From assembly GCA_031272405.1 (NCBI GenBank), contig JAISTW010000040.1:1-64000 (forward strand): DNA of 64,000 nt, written 5' to 3'. Made by a program: the position numbers and the translations under genes. A model generated the notes under the pieces. It searched no databases. It was not told the DNA's origin and saw only the letters and a list, made by a program, of their open reading frames with translations. Each line of letters opens with the position of its first letter. Position 1 is the stretch's first letter. Positions 27,272 through 35,739 of this stretch are shown in pieces. This stretch comes from Desulfovibrio sp. GTDB lineage: Bacteria; Desulfobacterota; Desulfovibrionia; Desulfovibrionales; Desulfovibrionaceae.

Positions 27272-27317
27272 AATACATTTTTGTATTTTCTTGATGTAAA
27301 AAATACATAAAAGTATA
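27272..27317. promoter_or_regulatory. Two operator-like palindromes, 30 bp centre to centre
   Basis: AATAC-ATTTTT-GTATT (27272-27287) is a perfect palindrome with 5-bp arms. AATAC-ATAAAA-GTATA (27302-27317) repeats it with one changed base; its outer flanks extend the dyad (GTAAA left, TTTAC right). The centres are 30 bp apart, about three helical turns, so two bound dimers would sit on the same DNA face. They lie about 120 and 150 bp before the expected sigma-54 start, a typical enhancer distance; the second copy also overlaps the sigma-70-type promoter. The binding protein is unknown. Confidence 0.6.
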
Positions 27318-27319
27318 CT
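27291..27319 (+). promoter_or_regulatory. Sigma-70-type promoter candidate
   Basis: TTGATG (27291-27296) and TATACT (27314-27319) are separated by 17 bases, close to consensus. It would give a 5' leader of about 170 bases for the glutamine-synthetase-like gene. The second palindrome lies in its spacer and -10 region, so bound protein would block it. Confidence 0.5.
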
Positions 27320-27404
27320 TTACGGCATTTTTCTGCTCGCCTGGTTCAAATACTTTTTTCAAATTTGTAAACTGTCAGGCACTTTTCACATCTTCGTTAA
27401 AAAT

Positions 27405-27420
27405 TGGCATGATGGATGCA
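27405..27420 (+). promoter_or_regulatory. Sigma-54-type promoter for the nine-gene operon
   Basis: TGGCAT-GATGG-ATGC-A keeps the invariant GG and GC with the correct spacing of the -24/-12 consensus (TGGCAC-N5-TTGC). It lies 75 bases before the first ATG. An enhancer-binding protein would be needed for activity. Confidence 0.65.
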
Positions 27421-27494
27421 GATATACACCCGCGTCAACTGCGTGTGAAACTCCACATTGTTCAAAAACAAAACCCTGCGAGGGAAAACAACCC

Positions 27495-28871
27495 ATGAAT
27501 CCACCACGTTCCGACACATTGGCTGGAATTCAAAAAACCATCCGTGACCACAATATTGAATTCATCCGTTTCGAACAGTGTGACCTGCACGGCGTATCGC
27601 GGAGCAAAACCGTGCCTGTGGGCAGTTTTATGAATTACGTCGAAAACGGTCTGAATTTTTACGGCGGCCTTCTGGGGCTGGACATACAGTCACTGGTGCC
27701 CCCCGGCACCGGCTATGCCGAGGAAGTGGCCTTTGCCGACCACTGCACCGTGCCGGACATCGCCACCTTTCGTGTTTTGCCCTGGGTTCCCAACACCGCA
27801 AGCATCACTGTGGATCCATACTGGTACGACGGCTCCCCGGCCATGGCCTCGCCCCGCCTGTTGCTCAAAAAACTCCTGAACAAATTCGACGAAATGGGTT
27901 ACGTTTGCCGTTTGGGTTACGAATTCGAATTCTATGTCCTGCATCGGGAGACGCGCACACCGGTTTATGACAACCAGCCCATCTTCGTCACCCTGAAAAA
28001 CAATTTCGATATGGATTTCACCTACGACCTGATGCGCAAAATGAATCAGGCCGACGTGCGCATCATCACGCAAAACTCCGAGCATGGCCCCGGCCAGCAG
28101 GAAATCAATCTCCACTATATGGACGGCATAGCCGCTGCCGACGTGGCTTTTTTCTTCCGCACGGGCATCAAGGAAATAGCCTTGCAGCACAACTACATCG
28201 CCACATTTATGACCAAACCGTTCATTGATTCCAGCGCGTCCGGCTCGCATTTTCATGTCAGCCTCATCAACAAACGCACCGGCAAGAACGCCTTCAACGC
28301 TCCGCGAGCCCAATACGGCCTGAGCGAAACGGCCCGGCATTTCCTGGCCGGAATTCTCAAACACGCCGCAGCCAACACGCTGTTCACGGCTCCCACCCTC
28401 AACTGCTACAAACGCTACCGCGTCAATTCCTTCGCTCCGGACACAGCCACCTGGGGTATGGAAAACCGCACTGTGGGCATACGTCTCAAAGGAACACGCG
28501 GCGAGAGCACCCATCTGGAAAACCGTCTGGCCTGCGGCGGTTCAAACCCCTATTTGCTGGCAGTGAGCACTCTGGCCGCCGGCCTGGAAGGCTTGCTTTC
28601 CAAACCGGACCTTCCCGCTCCAGTCAAGACTCTGGCTTACGGAAACCCTGATCTGCCTGCCTTGCCCAAAAATCTTGAGGAATCCATCAAGGCTTTTGAA
28701 GCGGACATATCCTTGCAGAACGCGTTGCATCCGGAATTCGTCAAACTGGTCACGGCCGTGAAACGGCACGAGCTGGATTTGGGCAAAACCCGTTTCAGAG
28801 ATTATGGAACGCCGCCCTTCAACGATCGCGTGGATCCCTGGGAATGGGATTATTACCTGGAACTGATCTGA
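27495..28871 (+). CDS. Glutamine synthetase-like gamma-glutamyl ligase (PuuA/GSI-like)
   Basis: 458 residues with the glutamine synthetase fold: an N-terminal beta-grasp part and a catalytic barrel with GYEFEFYVL and QQEINLHY (metal-binding Glu), GSHFHVSL (ATP-site His) and ENRTVGIRL. The Tyr-containing loop adenylylated in true GlnA is absent; the corresponding region reads LLSKPDLPAP. Assimilatory enzymes are already encoded elsewhere in the window (glnN), and this gene leads a transporter and oxidoreductase operon. It probably glutamylates an amine, as PuuA does with putrescine. The ribosome-binding site is GAGGG about 10 bases before the ATG. The substrate is not known. Confidence 0.88.
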   Translation: MNPPRSDTLAGIQKTIRDHNIEFIRFEQCDLHGVSRSKTVPVGSFMNYVENGLNFYGGLLGLDIQSLVPPGTGYAEEVAFADHCTVPDIATFRVLPWVPNTASITVDPYWYDGSPAMASPRLLLKKLLNKFDEMGYVCRLGYEFEFYVLHRETRTPVYDNQPIFVTLKNNFDMDFTYDLMRKMNQADVRIITQNSEHGPGQQEINLHYMDGIAAADVAFFFRTGIKEIALQHNYIATFMTKPFIDSSASGSHFHVSLINKRTGKNAFNAPRAQYGLSETARHFLAGILKHAAANTLFTAPTLNCYKRYRVNSFAPDTATWGMENRTVGIRLKGTRGESTHLENRLACGGSNPYLLAVSTLAAGLEGLLSKPDLPAPVKTLAYGNPDLPALPKNLEESIKAFEADISLQNALHPEFVKLVTAVKRHELDLGKTRFRDYGTPPFNDRVDPWEWDYYLELI

Positions 28872-28893
28872 CAGGGAGACCTGGTGGCGAGAC

Positions 28894-30003
28894 ATGAAAA
28901 CGACATTGCCCGTCCTTGACCTTGCCGGTTCGCCGACAGAGCGCGGCCTCGCTCACGGAAGAGCCATGAAAGACGCCATCCACGATTTTCTGGCCGGCAT
29001 CACGGCGGTACACCAGGCCAACAACAGCCTGTTGAACGTGAACAGGGAGCGGCTTGCGCGCTTCTGCATGCGCAACCTGGGCTATCTGGAAAAAACCTCT
29101 CCGGATCTCTGTGCGGAAATGCGCGCGATAGCCGAAGGCGCTGAACTGACATTTGAAGATATTCTGTATCTCAATTCCTTTTTGGAACTGGAAGATCTGC
29201 GTGCTCCGCAACTGGGCGGACGCATGTTGCCCGATGGGCCCTGGGGCTGCACGACATTCAACGTCACCGCCGCGGCCGGGGCCGGTGGACGAGCCTATCT
29301 GGGCCAAACTTTTGATATGGAAAAATACTACGAGCGCTTCCTCTGCATCCTGCGCATCCGCCCGGAAAAGGAGCCGGACCAGATCATCGTCAGCATGGCG
29401 GGGGTATTGGGCTTGGCCGGTTTGAACAACAGGGGGATAGGGCTTGTCATCAACAAACTGGTGGCAACGGATGCCCGACCGGGAATCATTTATCCCTTTA
29501 TCGTGCGCAAGGTTCTGTCCGCGGAACGCATTGGCGACGCCCTCGGTTCGGTGATTTTCACTCGCAGGGCCACAGGCATGAACTACCAAATTTCCGGTGA
29601 GGGAGCGGCTTTTTGCGCCGAAACATCGGCCGAGCGCTATGAACTTCTGGACATCAAGGGCAGTCTGGCCCACACCAATCACTGGCTGGGAGCGACGACA
29701 CGCGTTTTTGAGACTCCGGGCTGGCTCTCCCACGGCGGCTCCATGGTGCGGCGGCTTACAGCCCAAACCTTTCTGGACGAGCGGGAGGGCAACGTGACGA
29801 TGGACCATCTCAAGGAGATGACCAGGAATCATGTAAACCATCCGCGTTGCATCTGCGCCCACGGCTTCCCCGGCGAAGACGAAACAACCGCCTTCCACAC
29901 AATCTTCGCCGTAATTATGGAGCCGGCCGCCGGGCGTCTGGAAATCTGCCCCGGCAATCCTTGCGTGGGCGCTTATGACGTATGCACATTCGACGGAGCG
30001 TAA
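28894..30003 (+). CDS. C45-family Ntn-hydrolase (acyltransferase/amidohydrolase)
   Basis: 369 residues. The N-terminal half has the family motifs RGLAHGRAMKDAI and LYLNSFLELED. The likely self-processing site and nucleophile is Cys119 in PWGCTTF, as in acyl-CoA:6-aminopenicillanic acid acyltransferase, which cleaves before Cys in a Gly-Cys pair. GQTFDME and GLNNRGIGLVINKL follow. C45 enzymes cut or form amides. In this operon it could hydrolyse the imported amide or a gamma-glutamyl amide. There is no signal peptide, so it acts in the cytoplasm. It starts 22 bases after the ligase gene. Confidence 0.85.
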   Translation: MKTTLPVLDLAGSPTERGLAHGRAMKDAIHDFLAGITAVHQANNSLLNVNRERLARFCMRNLGYLEKTSPDLCAEMRAIAEGAELTFEDILYLNSFLELEDLRAPQLGGRMLPDGPWGCTTFNVTAAAGAGGRAYLGQTFDMEKYYERFLCILRIRPEKEPDQIIVSMAGVLGLAGLNNRGIGLVINKLVATDARPGIIYPFIVRKVLSAERIGDALGSVIFTRRATGMNYQISGEGAAFCAETSAERYELLDIKGSLAHTNHWLGATTRVFETPGWLSHGGSMVRRLTAQTFLDEREGNVTMDHLKEMTRNHVNHPRCICAHGFPGEDETTAFHTIFAVIMEPAAGRLEICPGNPCVGAYDVCTFDGA

Positions 30004-30040
30004 AAAATTCCGTCTTCAACACACAACCTGCGAGGAGCAT

Positions 30041-31609
30041 ATGCACAGTACCCCAGAAATCCAGACCGCTTTGGAAAAATACGAAAACGGCGTTCTGAGT
30101 CGGCGCGCCTTCCTGCGTCGTATGGGCATTTTGGGCGTGGGTTTTGCCGCGGCCAACGCCGTCAGCCTCTCCCCCCTGGGCGCGACGAAAGCCTGGGCCG
30201 CCATCAACGGCGCGGAAGAGCGCGCCTGGAACCTGGCCAAAACGGCAGCGGCCAAGGCTGCCAAAAAACACCTCACCCTTCTTATACCCACAGGTTCCAT
30301 CGGCAATATGACGCCCTATGTCGACAAATGGAAAAACGAGCTGGGCGTCACCCTGGAATTCATTGAGGAACCGGATGAAGTGGTGCATACCAAGGGTATG
30401 CAGGAGGCCGTGGCCAAAACGGGTCGTTACGACGTGATGATGCCTACGGCCATGTCCTACCCGGACTGGCTGGACTCCGGTCTGATATATGATCTGACGG
30501 ACTGGGTAAACAAATATCAGCCGGACATCTTCCACGATGAGTGGGGCGTGGTCTTCCCGGCCAGTCATCATGCGCAGCTGTATAACGGCAGAGTTGTGGG
30601 ACTGCTCTGCGACGGAGACCAGATCACGCTGCTCTGCCGGGCAGACCATATCAAAAATTCCGCCAAGGCAAAAGCGTTCGAAGACAAACACGGATACAAG
30701 CTGAATTTGCCCAAGACCTGGAAGGAATACTATGTTCTCGCGCAGTTCATGCATGATCCCAAGAACAACTTTTACGGCAGCCTGGAATACCGTTCCCGCT
30801 ACTACTCCAAGTGGATGTTCATGCAGCGGCTGGCATCCAAGGGACGCCTCTGGTTCGATCAGGACATGAATCCCACTTTTAATTCTCCGGAAGGTCTGCA
30901 GGTGCTGGAGGATATGCTGGCCATGAACCAGTATCTGCATCCCGACGCGTTCAGCTTTACCTGGTCGTCCAATTACAATGCCTTTGGGCGGGGCGAAGGC
31001 TTTATGAACATCGTCTGGCCTTCGGGCTTCAAATACAGCACGGCGCCGTCCACTGGGCCGGCCACAACCGGTAAAATCATGGCTACCGTCATGCCCGCCG
31101 ACACTCTGCCCGACGGGAATCTTCTTTATGCCGGCATGTTCTGCTGGGGATACGGATTCGCCATATCCAAATATTCCGCCAACCCTGAACTGGCCTACGC
31201 CTACGCGCAGTGGATGACCTCGCCGACCATCTCGGCGGACGCCATCCCCTACCTTGGCGGTTACTCCGACCCCTACCGCATCAACCATATGCTCAAACCC
31301 ACCCCACGGCTTGTGGAAACCTACACCAAGGACTACCTCAAGACCCTGTACAACAATATTGTGAATACGGTGCCGGATTTCTGCCTACCCGGCGGCTTTG
31401 AATATCAGGACGCCCTTGACAAGGAAGTCCACGCCTGCATGACCGGTGAAAAGAAACCCAAGGCAGCCCTGGATGCGGCATCCCGCGCCTTTGACCGCAT
31501 TACCCGCCGTGTCGGCAAGGACAAGGTGCGCAAATCGTGGTTTGCCCTCACGGAAAACCTGGCCGCTCCCATTAAAAAGGCAACAGGTCGAAGCGACTGG
31601 AAAATGTAA
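30041..31609 (+). CDS. ABC transporter solute-binding protein with Tat signal
   Basis: 522 residues. A twin-arginine signal (LSRRAFLRRMGILGVGFAA, ending near AWA) predicts export in folded form. The mature part is a family 1-type binding protein (LTLLIPTGSIGNMTPYVDKW, YDVMMPTAMSYPDWL, NPELAYAYAQWM). The ATG at 30041 has a clear ribosome-binding site (GAGGAG). It serves the permeases and ATPases downstream. The overall type suggests a sugar- or polyamine-like uptake system, but the ligand is unknown. It is relatively long for the family and contains several Cys residues. Confidence 0.88.
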   Translation: MHSTPEIQTALEKYENGVLSRRAFLRRMGILGVGFAAANAVSLSPLGATKAWAAINGAEERAWNLAKTAAAKAAKKHLTLLIPTGSIGNMTPYVDKWKNELGVTLEFIEEPDEVVHTKGMQEAVAKTGRYDVMMPTAMSYPDWLDSGLIYDLTDWVNKYQPDIFHDEWGVVFPASHHAQLYNGRVVGLLCDGDQITLLCRADHIKNSAKAKAFEDKHGYKLNLPKTWKEYYVLAQFMHDPKNNFYGSLEYRSRYYSKWMFMQRLASKGRLWFDQDMNPTFNSPEGLQVLEDMLAMNQYLHPDAFSFTWSSNYNAFGRGEGFMNIVWPSGFKYSTAPSTGPATTGKIMATVMPADTLPDGNLLYAGMFCWGYGFAISKYSANPELAYAYAQWMTSPTISADAIPYLGGYSDPYRINHMLKPTPRLVETYTKDYLKTLYNNIVNTVPDFCLPGGFEYQDALDKEVHACMTGEKKPKAALDAASRAFDRITRRVGKDKVRKSWFALTENLAAPIKKATGRSDWKM

Positions 31610-31617
31610 CGCCCCTC

Positions 31618-31651
31618 GGCTCCGCCCCCGTCCGGGAACAGGGGCGGAGCC
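31618..31651 (+). promoter_or_regulatory. 11-bp perfect hairpin between binding-protein and permease genes
   Basis: GGCTCCGCCCC (31618-31628) pairs exactly with GGGGCGGAGCC (31641-31651) around a 12-base loop. No T-run follows, so it is not a full terminator. Hairpins here commonly protect the upstream mRNA and keep binding protein in excess of the membrane parts. Confidence 0.7.
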
Positions 31652-31674
31652 AAACTGCATGACAAAACGACAGT

Positions 31675-32574
31675 ATGGCTCTTATGGGAAAAAAAAACGC
31701 AATAAGTATAGGCCGGATGTTCACCACGCCAGGCCAGCTGGTTTCCCTGCTTGTGCTGGTTATGCCTCTGGCTGTGGCTTTTTACATGAGCTTTACGGAC
31801 TGGACGCCCACACGGGGTTCTCTGGCCCAAGCCGAATTTGTCGGCCTGGAAAATTACCGTGAACTCCTGGTGTGGGACACGCGCTTTCTGGAAGCCATAG
31901 GCCGCACATTGGCGCTTTCAGCCATTTGTTTGTGCTTGGAATTTTTGTTGGGGTTGGGGCTGGCCGTGCTTTTCATGCGTTCCTTCAGGGGCAAACGGGC
32001 CCTGCTTTCCGCCTTTCTCACTCCTATGATGGTTTTGCCCGTAGTGGTGGGCTACACCTTCTGGATGCTTTTCCAAACCAACGGGCCGGTCAATCAGGTG
32101 CTGCAACTTCTGGGCATGGCCGGGCCGGAATGGTTCAAAGATTCCACATTGGCCTTTGCGGCCGTGGTTATCACCGAGGTGTGGCACTGGACTCCGCTGT
32201 TCTTTCTGATTCTGCTTTCAGGGCTGAATGCTGTTCCCGAAAATCCCATACGGGCCGCGGTGATTCTGGGGGCAAATCCCAGACAGGTATTCTGGCACGT
32301 AGTCCTGCCCATGCTGCGCCCGGTAATCGTAGTGGCTTTTGTCATCCGCACCATGGAAGTCATAAAACTGTTTGACGAAGTCTTCATGCTCACCCGCGGA
32401 GGCCCGGGATCATCTACGGAAACCATCAGTTTGTACATTTACAAACTCGCCTTCAACGATTTCCAACTGTCTTACGGAGCGGCGGCGGCTTTCATGGTGC
32501 TGGTGGGCTCTCTCCTGCTCGTGCATCTGCTGCTCACGCCCATCAAAGATCAACTTATGGAGGACAGACACTGA
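31675..32574 (+). CDS. ABC transporter permease 1 (MalF-like)
   Basis: 299 residues with about six membrane helices. The coupling loop that contacts the ATPase reads NPIRAAVILGANPRQVFWHV. The first ATG (MALMGKKN) is used; a second ATG three codons later is equally possible, as neither has a strong ribosome-binding site. Its last base overlaps the ATG of permease 2. It forms the inner-membrane channel with permease 2. Confidence 0.9.
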   Translation: MALMGKKNAISIGRMFTTPGQLVSLLVLVMPLAVAFYMSFTDWTPTRGSLAQAEFVGLENYRELLVWDTRFLEAIGRTLALSAICLCLEFLLGLGLAVLFMRSFRGKRALLSAFLTPMMVLPVVVGYTFWMLFQTNGPVNQVLQLLGMAGPEWFKDSTLAFAAVVITEVWHWTPLFFLILLSGLNAVPENPIRAAVILGANPRQVFWHVVLPMLRPVIVVAFVIRTMEVIKLFDEVFMLTRGGPGSSTETISLYIYKLAFNDFQLSYGAAAAFMVLVGSLLLVHLLLTPIKDQLMEDRH

Positions 32575-33434
32575 TGGCCCCGCGCAAACTTGGCATCCCC
32601 CTTGCCGTCGTCATGGGAGCAGGTCTGGCGTTTACCCTGTTCCCCATCTTTTGGCTGGTGATGACAGCCATCAAACCACCCATAGACTGGAACGCTTCCC
32701 CGGCTGTCTGGCTGCCTTCCTGCCCGACGTTCATCAATTTTCTGACCTTGTTTGATCCGGACGCCATACGGGAATACGGAGTGGGCGGAGTGAGTCAGTC
32801 AGCCACGGCCGCGGTATTTGGATCCATACTCGCTTCGGTGGCATCCACCTGCATCTCGGTGTGTATAGGCCTGTTCTCCGCTATCGGTATTTCCCGTTAC
32901 AGCAAGGGAAGCCGCTCCACGCCTCTTGTCATTCTTTCAGGACGCATGTTCCCTCCGGCGGCCATCGCCGTGCCCTTTGTAATCATCTTTTCCACTGTCT
33001 CCCTCATTGACAGTTACGTGGGCCTGATAGCCGTTTATGTAGCCGTCACCCTGCCTTTTTCCACCTGGATGCTGAAAAGTTTTGTAGACGACCTGCCCAG
33101 AGAAATTGAAGAAGCGGCCATGCTGGACGGCATGACGCGCGTCAAGGCGCACCTGACCGTCACCATCCCGTTGATTAAAGGCGGACTGTTTTCAACAACA
33201 ATGTTGGTATTCATTCTAAACTGGTCGGAATTCATGTTCGCTCTGGTGCTTTCCTACTCCAACATCAGCACGATTCCCGTACAGCTTTCCAAGTACGTCA
33301 CGGCGACTGCGGGAACGCTGTACGGCGTCCAGGCGGCCTTGGCCGTATTGGCCATGCTCCCGCTGGTTGCAGGAGGCTTTCTTATCCAGGGACATCTGGC
33401 GCGTGGAATGACCTTCGGGGCTATAAAACAATGA
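32574..33434 (+). CDS. ABC transporter permease 2 (MalG-like)
   Basis: 286 residues with about six membrane helices and a full EAA coupling loop (REIEEAAMLDGMTRVKAHLT). It ends inside the first codons of ATPase 1 (4-base overlap). The pairing of a MalF-like and a MalG-like permease is typical of carbohydrate-uptake-type and spermidine-type importers. Confidence 0.91.
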   Translation: MAPRKLGIPLAVVMGAGLAFTLFPIFWLVMTAIKPPIDWNASPAVWLPSCPTFINFLTLFDPDAIREYGVGGVSQSATAAVFGSILASVASTCISVCIGLFSAIGISRYSKGSRSTPLVILSGRMFPPAAIAVPFVIIFSTVSLIDSYVGLIAVYVAVTLPFSTWMLKSFVDDLPREIEEAAMLDGMTRVKAHLTVTIPLIKGGLFSTTMLVFILNWSEFMFALVLSYSNISTIPVQLSKYVTATAGTLYGVQAALAVLAMLPLVAGGFLIQGHLARGMTFGAIKQ

Positions 33435-34591
33435 CGCGCCCAAAGCTGGAATTGATCTCCCTGCTTAAAAAATACGACGGGGACGTTGTTGCCGTGGACG
33501 GCATCAATCTGGCCATATCGCCCGGAGAAACGCTGGCCCTGCTGGGGCCGTCAGGTTGCGGCAAGTCCACTACGCTGAACCTGATTGTAGGACTGGAACA
33601 GCCCAGTTCAGGCGATATTCGCGTGGATGGCGACTCGGTGCTGAATGTGCCCGCGGGCAAACGCGATATTGGATTGGTCTTTCAGGACTATGCTGTGTTC
33701 ACTTCCATGACGGTATACGAGAATCTGGCCTTTGGGCTGAAAATGCGGGGCGTGCCGCGCAAAACCATTGATGCCGAGGTAAAGGAGACGGCCAGATTTA
33801 TCGCCATGGATGACATGCTGGAAGTCAAAGCGCGCGACCTTGGCGGTTCAGAACTTCAACGGGTCGCCATAGGCCGCACATTGGTGACGCGCCCATCCAT
33901 ACTCCTTCTGGACGAACCCCTTTCCAACCTGGAAACCGATGCCCGTCTGGCCATGCGTCAGGAGCTACGCCGCTTGCGCAGTGATTTGGGACTCACCATT
34001 ATTTATGTGACGCACGATCAGGTGGAGGCGCTTTCTCTGGCTGACCGCATCGCCGTCATGAGCGACGGGAAAATAATTCAGACCGAAGACGCCGAACGCA
34101 TTCTCCGTATGCCCGGCCATACCCATGTGGCCGGATTTCTGGGTTCTCCCCCCATGAACCTCCTGTACGCGGATATCATGAAAGCGGATGACGGAAGTCT
34201 GCTGGCCGTGGCAGGCGCCCTTTCGCTGTCCTTGCCTCCCCTCTCCCTGCTCCTTGACTACAGCGGAGGCATGGATTGCCCCGCGGCCCTGAACCGAATG
34301 CCGGAGAGAGACGCTTTTATTTTCGGCCTGCGGGCTGAGGATTTGACCCTCGCCCCCCGCGACGACGCCTTCCTGACAGGAGTGGTGACCAACATCGAGC
34401 CGCGCGGTGGAGACTGCATATTGAGCCTAGATGCGAATGGAACAGAGTTGAAGGCTGTGGCGCCTTCCCCCTGTCCAGTGGGGGAACAGGAACACGTGGG
34501 ATTGAAACTGGAACCGGCGGATATTTTCTTTTTTGATCGCAACAGCAATCAAAGACTGGAATTACGCTTCTCAAGGGAGGCCGACGCATGA
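33431..34591 (+). CDS. ABC transporter ATPase 1 (MalK/UgpC-like, altered signature)
   Basis: 386 residues. Walker A is GPSGCGKST (39-47), the Q-loop Gln is Gln85 (VFQDYAVF), Walker B is ILLLDEP (Glu162), and the switch His is His195 (VTHDQVEA): all canonical. The signature is not: LSGGQ is replaced by LGGSE (137-141). A C-terminal MalK-type regulatory domain follows. Together with ATPase 2 it would form a heterodimer. It overlaps ATPase 2 by 4 bases. Confidence 0.9.
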   Translation: MTRPKLELISLLKKYDGDVVAVDGINLAISPGETLALLGPSGCGKSTTLNLIVGLEQPSSGDIRVDGDSVLNVPAGKRDIGLVFQDYAVFTSMTVYENLAFGLKMRGVPRKTIDAEVKETARFIAMDDMLEVKARDLGGSELQRVAIGRTLVTRPSILLLDEPLSNLETDARLAMRQELRRLRSDLGLTIIYVTHDQVEALSLADRIAVMSDGKIIQTEDAERILRMPGHTHVAGFLGSPPMNLLYADIMKADDGSLLAVAGALSLSLPPLSLLLDYSGGMDCPAALNRMPERDAFIFGLRAEDLTLAPRDDAFLTGVVTNIEPRGGDCILSLDANGTELKAVAPSPCPVGEQEHVGLKLEPADIFFFDRNSNQRLELRFSREADA

Positions 34592-35739
34592 CTTGCGAAC
34601 ATTGTCCGCTTGAGAACAGCAGGGAGAATTTGCTGGAAGCGAGCAACCTGAGCAAACGGTTTAAATCCCGTGGAACGCTCAAAACAGCCCTGGACAATGT
34701 AACTTTTTGCGTGCCGCGCGGATCGCTGACGGTTATTCTGGGGCCGGCGGGGGCGGGAAAAACCACCGCGTTACGGCTGCTGGCCGGGCTGGAAAAAGAG
34801 GATGCGGGCAGCATCGTACTGGACGGCCTGAACATGAGCGGCGTTGAACCGCGAGCGCGCGACGTGGCCATGATTTTCGACAATCTGGCCCTGTACCCCA
34901 ACAAGACGGGTTTCGGAAACATGGCCAGCCCGTTGCGGGAACGTCGCCTGCCGGCACAGGAAATAGAGCGGAGAGTGCGCGATGTGGCGGCCAAGTTGCG
35001 CATACTCCACATTCTGGACCGTCTGCCCGGAACCATGAGCGGTGGAGAGCGCCAGCGTGTGGCTATGGGGCGAGTTCTGGTACGCTCCCCGCGCCTCTTT
35101 CTGCTGGATGAACCCCTCTCCAGCCTGGATGCCCCTCTGCGCATAGAACTACGCGCGGAAATCAAACGTCTGCAACGCGAACAAGGGCATACCTTTCTCA
35201 TGGCGACGCCGGATTTTTCAGAGGCAATGGCCATAGCCGACACCGTGATTCTCCTGCGCGAGGGGCAAGTGCTTCAAACAGCGGCGCCCCAGGAACTTTA
35301 CGATTGCCCTGTGGACAGCGAAGCCGCGCGTTTCGTGGGTGCGCCGCAAATCAACATTCTTCCGGCTTTTTACAATGAGGGGCGTGTGCGAACCGCCGGA
35401 ATTTCCTTTCCCGTGCCGGACAGAATAGCTCTGACTGTGGCGAACCTGCCCCTGGAGGGCTTTTTGCTGGGACTCCGGCCGGAAAATATCCGCCTGGAGT
35501 CCGTAACCTCCACGGTGAACGACGGATGGGCGAAAATCATTGATGTGGAAGCTATGGGGTTGCGCCGGAGCATAACCATAGAGCAACAAGGCGCCCATAT
35601 ACGTGTGCTGACCGATGCCCTGCGGGGCGAGGACTTCTCCATAGGACAGCGCGTTGTCTGGCGGCCGGTCGATACCGAAAGGCTGCTGGTCTTCAGTAGA
35701 AAGGGCGGAAAGAATCTGCTCCGCCCCAATACGGCATGA
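34588..35739 (+). CDS. ABC transporter ATPase 2 (degenerate Q- and H-loops)
   Basis: 383 residues. Walker A GPAGAGKTT (52-60), signature MSGGE (150-154) and Walker B FLLDEP (Glu175) are intact. The Q-loop Gln is replaced by Asp98 (IFDNLALYP), and the switch His is replaced by Pro208 (ATPDFSEAM where VTHDQxEAM is expected). A C-terminal regulatory domain follows. It overlaps the radical SAM gene by 4 bases. With ATPase 1 it forms an asymmetric pair in which every altered element falls in the same composite ATP site. Confidence 0.9.
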   Translation: MTCEHCPLENSRENLLEASNLSKRFKSRGTLKTALDNVTFCVPRGSLTVILGPAGAGKTTALRLLAGLEKEDAGSIVLDGLNMSGVEPRARDVAMIFDNLALYPNKTGFGNMASPLRERRLPAQEIERRVRDVAAKLRILHILDRLPGTMSGGERQRVAMGRVLVRSPRLFLLDEPLSSLDAPLRIELRAEIKRLQREQGHTFLMATPDFSEAMAIADTVILLREGQVLQTAAPQELYDCPVDSEAARFVGAPQINILPAFYNEGRVRTAGISFPVPDRIALTVANLPLEGFLLGLRPENIRLESVTSTVNDGWAKIIDVEAMGLRRSITIEQQGAHIRVLTDALRGEDFSIGQRVVWRPVDTERLLVFSRKGGKNLLRPNTA

